The position numbers and the translations under genes are program-made. This document shows, in pieces, positions 10,563 to 20,406 of a DNA stretch of 48,962 bases; the first letter of the stretch is position 1, and each line of letters opens with the position of its first letter. Under the pieces are notes generated by a model that made no database searches, was not told where the DNA came from, and saw only the letters and a list, made by a program, of their open reading frames with translations. Source of the DNA: Globisporangium splendens (taxonomy: Eukaryota; Oomycota; Peronosporomycetes; Pythiales; Pythiaceae). The DNA is taken from contig VFIW01000095.1 in assembly GCA_006386115.1 (NCBI GenBank), forward strand, positions 110,001-158,962, written 5' to 3'.

Positions 10563-10864
10563 AAATCAGGAAAAAGTGAACCCACGAGCGAACCCATCCG
10601 CAAAAAGGACACCGTCTCCCACGAACTCATACAAAAATCCAGTCTAAATCCACTCATCTTGACATCGCACAGCATTTAATCAAGAGCATGCTTGTTTGGA
10701 TGTGCAAATGCGCCTGCATGCGGGTGCGCACTCACGTGCTCAAACGCCACGACGCAATCGGAGCACCACGCAAGCGTAATGCATCTCAACACGCCGTCGA
10801 AATGATGCGTCGAATGCATGGAGACCGTCCATGTTGAAACAGCCCACAGCTCAGACGTTGCAAG

Positions 10865-10897
10865 GGGCCACTATTGTAGTACAATGATGTGGCCCAC
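10865..10897. repeat. Short dispersed repeat, copy 1
   Basis: GGGCCACTATTG is followed by ATGATGTGGCCCAC (10884-10897). The second element is exactly repeated in reverse orientation at 32844-32857, where GGCCACTATT also lies nearby. It may be the remnant of a miniature transposon or a shared regulatory motif. Confidence 0.4.
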
Positions 10898-10979
10898 ATG
10901 CACCATTAAATTAGTGGACTCTGTTTATATTCGTTGCCATCCATCTCGAAAAAGCAACAACCAAAATTGAACAGGAGCA

Positions 10980-12290
10980 ATGGCGTGGGGGCAGCGCGCG
11001 GGCGTGCAGGATCTGCTGGACCGCTTGAGCCAGCCGGCGACGGCCAAGAGCCTCTACGTGCTCAGCACGCGCAAGATCACGGAGGCCGACGCCAAGCGCC
11101 TCGCGGAGAGCATCGCGGTCAACACGCAGCTCGAAGAGCTCTACCTCTCGGGCCATCGGCTCGGTCAAGAAGGGCTCCAGGCGTTTGCAGACTGCGTTGC
11201 GGTAAACACGACGCTCAAGCATCTCTGCGTGGGCGAAGACTCGCTCGGCGACGAAGGCGTCAAGGTGCTCTGCGATGGTATCGCGCGCAACGCGAACTCG
11301 GGGCTCCAGACCTGGGACCTGGAGCACAAGTCGATTGCCTTGGCTGGTGCCGCGGCAATTGGCAAGTTGCTGGAAACCAACACGACGCTCCACACGCTGA
11401 CGATTTCGCGCAACGCGTTAGGAGATGGAGCTGTTGGAGAGTTTCTTGCGGGTCTCCGCGCTAATCCCCAACCGACGCTGAAGCATCTGTTGGCGACGGA
11501 TATTGGCATCACTGGCGCTGCACTCGACCACTTTGCATCGCTGCTGAAGGTGTCCACGTGCTCGCTCGAGTCTTTGCAGCTCTCATTCAATGGGTTGGAC
11601 TCCGCGACCACGGCTTTCTTTGACGCGTTGGCGAGCAACATGTCGCTCAAGAAGCTCCACTTGAAGGACTGCAAGCTCAACGACACGCAAGCAGAAGCGC
11701 TCGGAAACGCATTGAAGCAGAATGCGACTCTGGAAGAAATCGATCTCTCGGACAACTGTTTAACGTCCGTTGCATGCGCTGCGCTCGCCGAAGGACTCAA
11801 GAAGAACACGGCACTCAAGTCGCTCAACCTCGGAAACAACAAGTGCCAAGACGCTGGCGCCATCCTCATTGGTGAAGCGCTCGCAGCGAACGCGTCGACC
11901 TCGAAGCTTGCGTACCTTGACCTGAGCAAGAACGAACTCACACACGCCGGCATCATCGCTCTGATCCAGTCGTCTTCGGTGAAGGAGCTGCATGCATTCA
12001 ACAACACGATCGGCGCAGGTCTCCATGAGCTGCTCCCCGTTCTCACGGCAAACCACTGCATCGAGCACTTGGACGTCGGCGCGAACCAGTTGCATGGCAC
12101 GCTGAGCATCGCGCTCTTTGACGCGATCCACAACCACCCGACGCTGAAGACGCTGGAAATGGGCGGCAACAGCTTGGGCGAAGACGGCCACGAGGCGCTG
12201 GACAGACTCCGCCAAGCGAACCGCGACCTCGACGTCGCTGTCGACAAGAATGCGCAGGATGAGAATGGTAATTTCAACTTTGAAAAGTAA
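10980..12290 (+). CDS. Leucine-rich repeat protein (RNase-inhibitor type)
   Basis: A single exon of 436 residues from ATG 10980 to TAA 12288. Almost the whole protein is made of 28-29-residue repeats of the RI/NLRC type, with units such as LEELYLSGHRLGQEGLQAFA, LEEIDLSDNCLTSVACAALA and LAYLDLSKNELTHAGIIALI, so it should form a horseshoe solenoid. There is no signal peptide, membrane segment, kinase or NACHT domain, so it is most likely a cytosolic scaffold or binding protein. It is the longest intron-free gene in the window apart from the myotubularin. The partner and function cannot be told from sequence. Confidence 0.85.
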   Translation: MAWGQRAGVQDLLDRLSQPATAKSLYVLSTRKITEADAKRLAESIAVNTQLEELYLSGHRLGQEGLQAFADCVAVNTTLKHLCVGEDSLGDEGVKVLCDGIARNANSGLQTWDLEHKSIALAGAAAIGKLLETNTTLHTLTISRNALGDGAVGEFLAGLRANPQPTLKHLLATDIGITGAALDHFASLLKVSTCSLESLQLSFNGLDSATTAFFDALASNMSLKKLHLKDCKLNDTQAEALGNALKQNATLEEIDLSDNCLTSVACAALAEGLKKNTALKSLNLGNNKCQDAGAILIGEALAANASTSKLAYLDLSKNELTHAGIIALIQSSSVKELHAFNNTIGAGLHELLPVLTANHCIEHLDVGANQLHGTLSIALFDAIHNHPTLKTLEMGGNSLGEDGHEALDRLRQANRDLDVAVDKNAQDENGNFNFEK

Positions 12291-12485
12291 ATAGACTCCC
12301 CTTTCCGTATTTGTAACTAAACTACTGCAGCGATTTCAAATTGCACGGAGCTACTCATCGTTCAGTAGTTGCGATGTGAGTTCGCGTCTTTTTTCCTTCA
12401 GGAAATTTAGCACTTCGAAAGTAATAAATGCGCGTTGCAACTGCATTCAGTAGCTGGGAAAGCCTGGCTCAAATGGATGCTGTCA

Positions 12486-15400
12486 TCAACCTTCGTGTTG
12501 CTCGGTTGCGTTTCGTAATAGAGGCGCGAGTGCCGCCTCGACGACGTCCACTGAAAGCGACTTCTTGAATTGCGTCAGATCTTCTCTCATCTCCACCTGC
12601 CACTTTTCGACTTCGTGCTGAATTGTCTCCAGAAGCGAAAGCGTATGAACTTCGTCTTCTTCGGCGAGCACTCGGACATACTCACTCCACACGGCATAGT
12701 TCTCCTCTAACTTTCTCACCGCGGTGTATGACTCGGAAATGCTCGATTCGAACTTGCTGATGCGAGTCAGCAATGCCTGGTGATACTCGTGAGAGTCTCG
12801 CATTGTGATTGCAGCTCGAAGCAATCCTGATGCGCCAAAGATAAAACCCAGCAGCAGACAAAAGTATCCCACAAGTGAGAGAGTCCATGAACGTTTTGCC
12901 TCTGGTGCTGCACGTGCAGATCCACTGGACATCCGCGTCGCACGGTCTCCGGCATCGCCGCTATTCCTCTCGGCATTCTCGACCACAGCTTCACCTCCGG
13001 AATTGTCATCTAACTCGTGTACCGGAGAAAGTCGCTGCGGAGCACGATCAACTGGCTTCACATTCCACTGCAAGGGCTGTTCCATCGAATGTACAGGTGC
13101 ACTTGTACGGCCACTTTGAGTGTCAGTCTTGACTGGGTCCGGGCTGGGTTGTGCCATGGCATTCCTCCGTCGCTCTGGTCTCTTTTCGTTTTCTTCTGCT
13201 GATGCCGACTTTGACTTACTGATTAAGCCTTCGCGCACGATTTCATTAAAGTGCCGCTCCACTTCAGCACGCTCGACATCACCAATGGACTGTTTCACAG
13301 CCCGCGGTCGGCGAGATGGGTGCTCTTTTTGCGAGCTTTTGTCTCTAACAAGAGAAGGGTTTCTAAGGGCAGTCTTGCTCACCCTTCGCTGTTCACTGTG
13401 ATGCGCCATCCTTCGGCTTTCGTGGTCTTCGACCAGATCTCTCGTCAAATCTTCATCAGTCTTTCGATCGACACTAGAATCGCGAACCTGGTATGAGAAT
13501 TCAAAATCTCCAGCAACATTCTGTGACTCTGTCTGTGCGCTGTATAAAACAGCGTCTGCTGCGTTGCTGTAATCCTTTTCCTTGACTTCAGCGGTAGAAA
13601 AGATCTGATCGGAAAGAAGAGGTCTTGGAGACGGAAGGTCAACCATCTTGTTCACAGGTTGCCTCAAAGGAACTCCGCGCGCGTCCACCTTCGCCAACGT
13701 AAGCAGAACAGCCATTTTCTCTTGAATGCCTTTCAAATTCTCCAACGCATCTTTGGGTAAAGTTTTTGGATTTGGCTTATCAAGATCAATGCCAACTCGT
13801 CCCTGAGCGGCTGGTCTTTGCTTCACGTTGTCGTCTCTCTCAGATTGTTCGAAATCAATATCGATTTGCTCACGAATACTTGGCGCTCCTTCCATGTATA
13901 CTTGATCCAGAAAACTGTCGTCATTACTCGGAGCTTGTCCGCAAACTTCTCTGACTTCTTCTGCATGATCTCGTCTCTGAATGACTGGCATCTGTTCCAC
14001 GTTGTCATTTCTCATGAATTCTTCAAAGTCAGTTGCCGCTTGCCCACGAACATCACGTGCGTCTTGCAGATATACCTGATCCAAGAAATCGCGGTCATTT
14101 ATGCTGACTTGTTCGCGAACTTCTTCGACTTCTTTCGCGCGATCTTGCTGCATAAGATTTGGGTTGATCAGCATCGTCTCTTCGATATCTACGTCGTTGG
14201 AAGCTGCCACCACCGCTTCAAACACACTCGTAGTCCCGCTTAGCACTCCATCTGCAGTCTTGTCGTCTGGATTGACCTCGATGCTGCTTTCAACTACTTT
14301 TAGCGTCACTTGCTCCATATTGGTTTCCATGACTTGTTGCGGTTTTTCTCGAATAAATAATCCCGAGTCATCCAAGGAGATTGTCGGTGGCACAGGTTCG
14401 TCTTGTGGCAGTTGAGTGTTGCTTTCATTTACTGGGACAGGGGTGGCATCACTTTCGACTACGTGGATTCTTGGACGTCGTGCTCGAACAGTTATGTTCG
14501 CATCGGATCGAGGAATTGGGGACGTAGCAGAACTGGGAATTGGATGGTTGAGGAAATCATCGCGAAACTTGAAAGCTGGTTGCTCATCGTTGAGGTCGGA
14601 CGCCGGGAGCTCGATGCGGAGGTTAGAATTTGGCTCATCGTAGAAGTTGGAAGCTGGTGGCTCGTCGCCAATTGTAAAACTTGGGTCCTCGTCTAGAGGG
14701 AAGGACGCTTGAGCCTCACGAGAATTGAAAGTTGAGAGCTCATCATGGATGCTGGATACTGGGGGTTTATCGTGAGGTTTGGACGCTGGAGGCTCGTCAC
14801 GGACGTTGGACGCTTGAGGCTGATCGAGTAGGTTGGAAGTAGGAAGCTGCTTTTCTGGCTCGTGCGCTTTCAGATCGTGCTTGAAGCTGTCCATCGAAGA
14901 TGAGATTCCTTCCTGAGGTCGTCGAAGACTCGTCGATCGTTTGGATTCGAGTGCTGCAGTGTCTTGTGAATGAGAGATAACTGCAGGTCGAGTGATGGAT
15001 CTAGCGCGTGTTACAGGGCTCTTGGTTGTAGGAGGCGGAATCTTTGATCCTTCTGCTTTCACTTCAATGCGCGATGACCGTCTAAACGCATCTTCAGGTC
15101 TCGTAGAAGCTGGGGGTACTGGGATGCCAGTAGAACTTGGCTGGGCAAGCCGGGATGAACTTGACTGAAGTTGATCGATTTTCGATGCAGACGGAGGACG
15201 GAGACCGGACTTCCGTGGTCGAAGCTGTTGCTCATTCTCGTCGTCCTGGAAAAGCTGTCGTTGGAATGGTGGAGGTGACCGAGAAATGTCTTTGCTTTGC
15301 TCCAAGCGTTTCTTCTCTGGTGGCGTCGCTACAAGAATCTCAACTTCCTGTGTCTCAGCTGATGCGCTCTTCTTGTACATCGACCGCTGCCTCGCGATGG

Positions 15401-16523
15401 CTTTGCTCGAATCAACTCGGTTTAGTTTCTTTTGCAGCTCTGGATACTTTTTCACGATCGCGAGAGAAATGGCCGCATGGGGCTTTTCTTTCAACAGCAA
15501 ATCACGAGACGGAGCTGATGGAACCTCCACCAGTTCAGCGATGCGCTCTTCCCTGCATTTCACAATGCAGCATTGATCAAATTAGAATAACGAAATTTTG
15601 ACACCCGCATACCAAAATCACGTAGCATACCATTGGGCGGAGAACGAGCAGAAGACGTCGCGACTGAGACTGCGAACCTGTTGTGGCGAATCGAGAAGTC
15701 CGCGCTGGATCACATCCAACACGTCGTTGTAGTACGGAGCAATCTCTTCTTTCCGCCAGGACGCCAATACGAGCGCAATTTGCTCCAGCAGCAGCAATCG
15801 AACCTTTTCTAAGTGAGCAACGGTCCAAATTCAGTAGATGCGTCAGTCAAACGCATTACAAACCCGTATCCTCACTTTGTACAACCACAAGGACCAACCT
15901 TGTGGAGACCGCACGAAGATTCTCTGCAGCATTTGCAAATCGTAACGGACATGTTCTGAAATAACGCTGAAGAGCTTTGCGCCAGGCTGTCGCACTGCAC
16001 CGGATGCGCCTTTCGCTGTGTTCGCTAACGACGGCAGCAACTCATTCGCAACGTCTCGAAAATCGCGCAGCATCACTCTCACGATACGCGCGATGTGGCC
16101 GCAGACTTCACCAACGAGTTTGGATCGAAAACCGATGATCTGGGCTCCAAGTTCATTCTACAGAGCATCACCAGCCAGTGAAGCAAGAGCAAGTTAGCAC
16201 CACGACGCAAGACGCCACCTTCCACATAAATACAAACACTCTCAAAACGTACGGAAATGGTGAGAAGCTGGCGCGACACGTCTCGCATCGGCTGGTGCGG
16301 TCCGAGCGACTCGATCGCGTGCGCGAGCTCGTCCAGCGCGGTCGAGATGTCGCTCCACTCCGCATCGGCTTTCTCCAGCACCTGCTGCGTCTGCTGCACC
16401 TGTTTCCGAACATTCAAATAGTAAGTCGCCAAGGCACACCAGTCAGCTATATAGCGCGTCTACTGGACGATCACATGCAGCCTCAACGTGCGCGAACCGC
16501 ACCTGTCGGACCACGCGCTCCAT
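12486..16523 (-). CDS. TOG/HEAT-domain protein (CLASP-like) with C-terminal transmembrane anchor
   Basis: Five exons, 16523-16503, 16399-16253, 16157-15899, 15808-15631 and 15552-12486, join in phase to 1223 residues. The first four exons and the start of the fifth form a helical-repeat domain of CLASP-N/TOG type: MLRDFRDVANELLPSLANTA, then LLLEQIALVLASW, LLDSPQQVRSLSRDVFCSF and a linker (WEERIAELVEVPSAP). Such domains bind tubulin. Residues about 290-1050 are disordered, rich in Ser, Pro, Asp and Glu, with degenerate DEPPASN units (about 14580-14860) and a tandem 57-residue duplication (14143-13972 and 13971-13800, sharing FLDQVY and DNV). Near the C terminus lies one membrane segment (SWTLSLVGYFCLLLGFIFGA) followed by about 110 residues of coiled coil. 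I know no named family with this order. A link between microtubules and a membrane is inferred. Confidence 0.8.
13800..14143 (-). repeat. Tandem duplication inside the TOG-TM gene
   Basis: Two units of about 57 residues (14143-13972 and 13971-13800) share the same order of motifs: a charged EVREV/EVEEV start, FLDQVY, then DF-E and DNV. They have diverged at many positions, so the duplication is not recent. Confidence 0.7.
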
Positions 16524-16605
16524 GGCGCTTCACTTCAACCAACAGCCGCGCTCAATGCCAATGTGCACGCGCGCTTTTTTCGTTGTGCACTTGCCTGACG
16601 CCAGG

Positions 16606-16636
16606 CGAGGTTTTTCGCTTTTTCGAAACAACCTCG
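16606..16636. repeat. Hairpin motif copy 1 (CGAGGTTTTT / AACAACCTCG)
   Basis: The arms CGAGGTTTTT and AACAACCTCG match at 9 of 10 positions as an inverted repeat. The motif recurs at 17434-17477 and 18041-18060. Confidence 0.5.
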
Positions 16637-17433
16637 AAGATGAGGTCTTACTGAGAAAGGAAAGGTCAGTAAGTTCGCATTCGAGTTTTTAGGGACACAA
16701 TATGAGCCACACTGACTCAAGGCAACCAGTTGCTAGGGAGGCACTACATTCGGATGTTGCTGTCCGGATACGGTCAAATGGAAACCGGTACAGTACACTT
16801 GCATGCGATCTGACATATCCGACCGATCTTTCACGGTCGGATTGGAAGACCAGGGTGAAGTCATCCATTCATCCATGCGCGTGCCAACAACTTGCACTTG
16901 CAGTTGTAGTTGCGCTCAAAGAGAACATGGCGTGCTTGAAGCTCCCATTCGCATTCGTTTGCATTGAAGTGACGCGAGCGATCAGTTCGCTCACACTGGG
17001 TACCGCAACGGACTTGCGATTGGGTTGCACTTATGCAAGTGGACGTTACGCAACAAACATGCACAAGAGCTGCAGTTTGCACACCCTTTTGTGTTTGCAC
17101 GCAAAGGCAGAAGCAACGTGTCTCTTGTGATGCAGCAGCGCTCCAACTAGCGCGAAAGGTGTGACGTGGCACGGATCGGCATCTCCAGGCTTCTGGATGC
17201 TGCGAGGTTCCGGCGCAGAAACGTGGATGGGCAACCGCGTAGACTGTATAGAAGACGCTGCATTTGTATACGTACTGCTTCTCCGCTTGCTTTTTCCATT
17301 GCGATATCGCACATGCTCCGTGCAGATTGACAAGACGCTTGAAACTCTGCAAAGCGATGTGGGCATGTCGCACTTGAGCTTCCAACTTGCGTCTACAGCC
17401 ATCTCGCTTGTGATTGGCAAACGGCGTGTGTGT

Positions 17434-17477
17434 AAAAACCTCGATTTTTCTGATGACATCAGAGAAACAAGGTTTTT
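17434..17477. repeat. Hairpin motif copy 2 (AAAAACC ... GGTTTTT)
   Basis: Outer arms AAAAACC and GGTTTTT enclose an inner perfect inverted repeat TCTGATG-A-CATCAGA. The left arm continues as AAAAACCTCG, shared with the copy at 18041. Confidence 0.55.
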
Positions 17478-17746
17478 CGTTTCAGTCCACGCGCGTAACC
17501 CCGTAACCCCGAGGGACAAAAGGGGATGGAGGTGGGCTGAGGATGCTTGCACGTTTGTGTGAGCGAAAGAGAACGCGCCAAATCGTTCACATTGCAATTG
17601 CCACCCAAGGACACAAGTCGCAGGAGGTTCACTCGACCCCTTTCGCGTGTTCTCTTTGTCCCCCGGTGTTGTTCTTCAGTCGAGATTCCTGCAGATACAC
17701 CCGAGTGCAGCTGGTGGAGACTCTTGGATGCGCTGTTTCCGTTTGT

Positions 17747-17770
17747 AGAGAGAGAGAGAGAGAGAGAGAG
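17747..17770. repeat. (AG)12 microsatellite
   Basis: Twelve uninterrupted AG units about 650 nt before the methyltransferase start. Confidence 0.9.
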
Positions 17771-18040
17771 CCTGTCAACGAAGCATTCAGCCGCCAAACA
17801 CGCGGTTTGCTGACGACCAACACTCCTCTGTTCAAGTTTCCCTCATTCAATCCATCCATCCAGAACTGGTATTTTTGAGCGATTCCGCATGCTGACAACG
17901 GTGTAGTGCGCCTTGCACGCCATAAATCCAACAGCCGGCTGCCTCAGTTTTTGGCGTGTTTCTTTTGATACGCCAGTGGATCGTTCGTGGACCTTCTGCG
18001 CGCGACAAAAACATCTTGCGTTTTGTATACCCCAAATGTT

Positions 18041-18060
18041 AAAAACCTCGGTTTCGAGGT
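18041..18060. repeat. Hairpin motif copy 3 (ACCTCG-GTTT-CGAGGT)
   Basis: Perfect 6-bp arms with a 4-nt loop, preceded by AAAA, giving the same AAAAACCTCG as in copy 2. It lies about 90 nt before the initiator-like element of the methyltransferase gene. Confidence 0.55.
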
Positions 18061-18146
18061 GATTTGCGAAGCGGCCAGTATTAAAAGCGGCGTGTTTGTC
18101 GGGTGAAGTGCAACGCGTGCAGGTGCCGACCGATTCGGAGAGCTGG

Positions 18147-18235
18147 TCATTTACCAAATTGGCTCCAAGTCAAGACTCCGCTCTCCCTTCCCTTCCCTTC
18201 CCAGCCCCGCGCCGCACCCCACATCCAAGCAAGCG
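18147..18235 (+). promoter_or_regulatory. Initiator-like element and 5' UTR of the methyltransferase gene
   Basis: TCATTTACCAAATT (18147-18160) fits the oomycete initiator well. It is followed by a CT-rich tract (18180-18203) and a strong donor GTGAGT at 18235; the acceptor CTATAG ends at 18414, eight nt before the ATG. A 5' UTR intron of 180 nt (18235-18414) is therefore likely. Confidence 0.5.
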
Positions 18236-18421
18236 TGAGTTTACTAAAGTCTCTACGCGCGTCGCTCTCTCGCCTCCTGTCGCTCGCTGTCTCTTCTTCT
18301 TAATGAGGCGATTGTCGAGGCCGAGGGGGCGTGGCGACGCGGCGGATCCGTTTGCGACAGGAGCGTAGCTCTGCGTATTGACGAGTTGCCTTCTGATGTT
18401 CTTTCTTTCTATAGAAAAAGG

Positions 18422-20048
18422 ATGACTGTCGATGTCACGCGTCAGCAGATGAAGACCTACTGGGAGGAGCACAGGTACGTTATCCCCTTTCGCAGATTCA
18501 TTCCTTCATGCCAGAACACTGACGTCATTTGTCGCATTCCGTTATTTAGCACGTCCACGACGATCGAGACGATGATGCTGGACACGAACGCCAAGACGCT
18601 GCACGAACTGGAGATCCCCGAGATCCTCGAGAAGGCGCCAAGCATGGAGGGCAAGGATGTGCTCGAGCTGGCCGCCGGCATCGGTCGGTACACTGGCATC
18701 ATCGGCCAGACCGCCAAGTCCGTGACGGCGGTCGAGTTCATTGAAGACTTCCACAAAGCGAACGAAAAGACGAACGGCCATTTGGGCAACGTCAAGTTTC
18801 TCTGCCAAGACGTGGTGCACTTGGAAGCCGAGCCCAACTCGTTTGACGTGATCTTCTCCAACTGGATCTTCATGTACTTGGGCGACGAAGAAGTCAAGGC
18901 GTTTGCGCAAAAGGCGGTCAAGTGGCTTCGCCCTGGTGGCAAGTTGTTCTTCCGCGAGTCGTGCTTCCGCCAATCCGGCGATGTCAAGCGTGGCACGAAC
19001 CCAACCAACTACCGCCACCCAAGCTTCTACGTCAGCGCGTTCGGCTCGGTCGTCTCGGAAGAAGACGGGGAGGTCGGCTATTTGAACTTGGACTCCTCGA
19101 GCAGCGTGGCCGTGTACCGCAAGATCAAGAAGAACAACGGTCAAGTGTGCTTCAACTACACCAAGGTCGTGGAGGAAGGCGACGTGAGCTCGGTCGCAAC
19201 TTTCCAGAAGTTCCTGGACGAACAGCAATACTCCAACAAGAGTATTACGCGTTACGGTACGAGCGTGCTTTTCAGCTACTTCACAAGACTGGTTGCCAAT
19301 TGCCTAACCTTCCCGTGTATCTGAATGTGCAGAAAAAATCTTCGGCAAGGGATACGTCAGTACCGGTGGTCAATCCACGACCACTGAGTTTGTCGAGAAG
19401 CTCAACTTGAAGAAGGGCGAGCGCGTGTTGGACGTCGGCTGCGGTATCGGTGGCGGCGACTTTTACATGGCGCGACAATTCGGTGTGTCTGTCGTCGGCA
19501 TCGATCTGTCGACCAACATGGTCCACCGCGCGCTCGAAACCTCGATGGGCGATGCGAGCATGGATGTCGAGTTTGAGATCTGTGATGCCACAATCCGTGA
19601 GTACCCCGCCGAATCCTTCGACGTCGTGTACTCGCGTGATACGATCTTGCATATCGCCGACAAGAAGGCGCTCTTTGCGAAATTCTACCGCTGGTTGAAG
19701 CCAGGAGGTCGCGTGCTCATCTCGGACTACTGTCGCGGCGAGCAAGAGCCAACGGATCGTTTCAAGGCGTACGTCGCGAGCCGCGGATACCACTTGCTCT
19801 CGCCAACGCAATACGGTAAGGTCCTGGAGTCCGTCGGGTTCCAAGATGTCGTCGCCGAAGACCGAACGGAGCATTTCGTGGAAGTACTGAAGGAAGAGCT
19901 CGAGCGAACCTTGATCAACAAGGACGAGTTCATCAAGGAGACGTCCGAGCAGGACTTTGACGATATCGTGAACGGCTGGAAGTCCAAACTCGTGCGCTGC
20001 GGCGAAGGCGATCAGAAGTGGGGTCTCTTCATCGGCAAGAAGCACTAA
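18422..20048 (+). CDS. PMT: Phosphoethanolamine N-methyltransferase (two-domain)
   Basis: Three exons, 18422-18474, 18550-19256 and 19333-20048, encode 491 residues, the same size as plant PEAMT. There are two tandem SAM-dependent methyltransferase domains. The first (about residues 45-200) has motif [14 protein letters not shown] and [13 protein letters not shown]; the second (about 265-490) has [28 protein letters not shown] and [13 protein letters not shown]. This bipartite plan is that of plant and nematode enzymes that methylate phosphoethanolamine three times to phosphocholine, the precursor of phosphatidylcholine, using S-adenosylmethionine in the cytosol. In plants the first domain does step one and the second does steps two and three; here both motif I sites look intact, so one protein may perform all steps. 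The start at 18422 is set by the 5' UTR acceptor just before it. Confidence 0.92.
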
Positions 20049-20406
20049 GCAAGCCGGCGTGAGTTTAGCAAAATATAAGACAGACGACCAGTGTGACGTG
20101 TGTGTGAGCGTGTGTGTGTGTGTGCACGGGTTATCGGCGCAAGAATGGCGGCCCGAGAGAAAGAAGACAAGCAGAGGAGAAATACGAATGGCGCGGTATG
20201 AGCCTTTCCTTCTTTTTATGATGCCCTAACATTTTTTCCTACATAATCGACGGCGTCCTGACAGACCATTCAAAATATAGATGATGCATGAGTAAGCAAG
20301 CGATGCTGATGCTTTTCTTTGTTGTGAGTCTGTCTGTGGCAGGTACATGGATCGTATCTGATAATGTTTCTGTAGGTGTGTACTGTTTGTTTGCTTGCTT
20401 TGGTAT
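20049..20406. other. Convergent 3' intergenic region with TG repeat
   Basis: About 360 nt between the 3' ends of the methyltransferase and NADPH oxidase genes. It holds an interrupted TG microsatellite (20091-20125) and T-rich sequence; I see no gene. Confidence 0.5.
20091..20125. repeat. TG-rich microsatellite
   Basis: Interrupted (TG)n tract ending with about eight uninterrupted TG units. Confidence 0.85.

Larger units (their letters stand above)
10333..10979. other. Divergent intergenic region (kinase / LRR gene)
   Basis: About 650 nt without a gene. It contains a GA microsatellite (10466-10496), a 10-bp inverted repeat (10526-10562) and a short dispersed repeat (10865-10897), each listed separately. 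Confidence 0.5.
16524..18421. other. 1.9 kb divergent intergenic region with hairpins
   Basis: This is the largest gap in the window. Frames of 130-180 codons exist on both strands (for example 17046-17597 minus and 17161-17562 plus), but they overlap each other antisense, lack recognisable domains and have low-complexity flanks, so I do not call them. The gap holds three AAAAACCTCG-type hairpins (16606, 17434, 18041), an (AG)12 tract, an initiator-like element and a probable 5' UTR intron for the methyltransferase gene. Confidence 0.5.

Noticed and set aside
11165..12277. 370-codon open frame on the minus strand
   Set aside because: Antisense shadow of the LRR repeats; the Ser/Ala/Leu-rich periodicity follows the repeats of the sense protein.
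17046..17597. 184-codon minus-strand frame (and the 134-codon plus-strand frame at 17161-17562)
   Set aside because: They overlap each other on opposite strands, contain the hairpin copy 2, lack a domain and have mixed codon use, so neither is supported as a gene.
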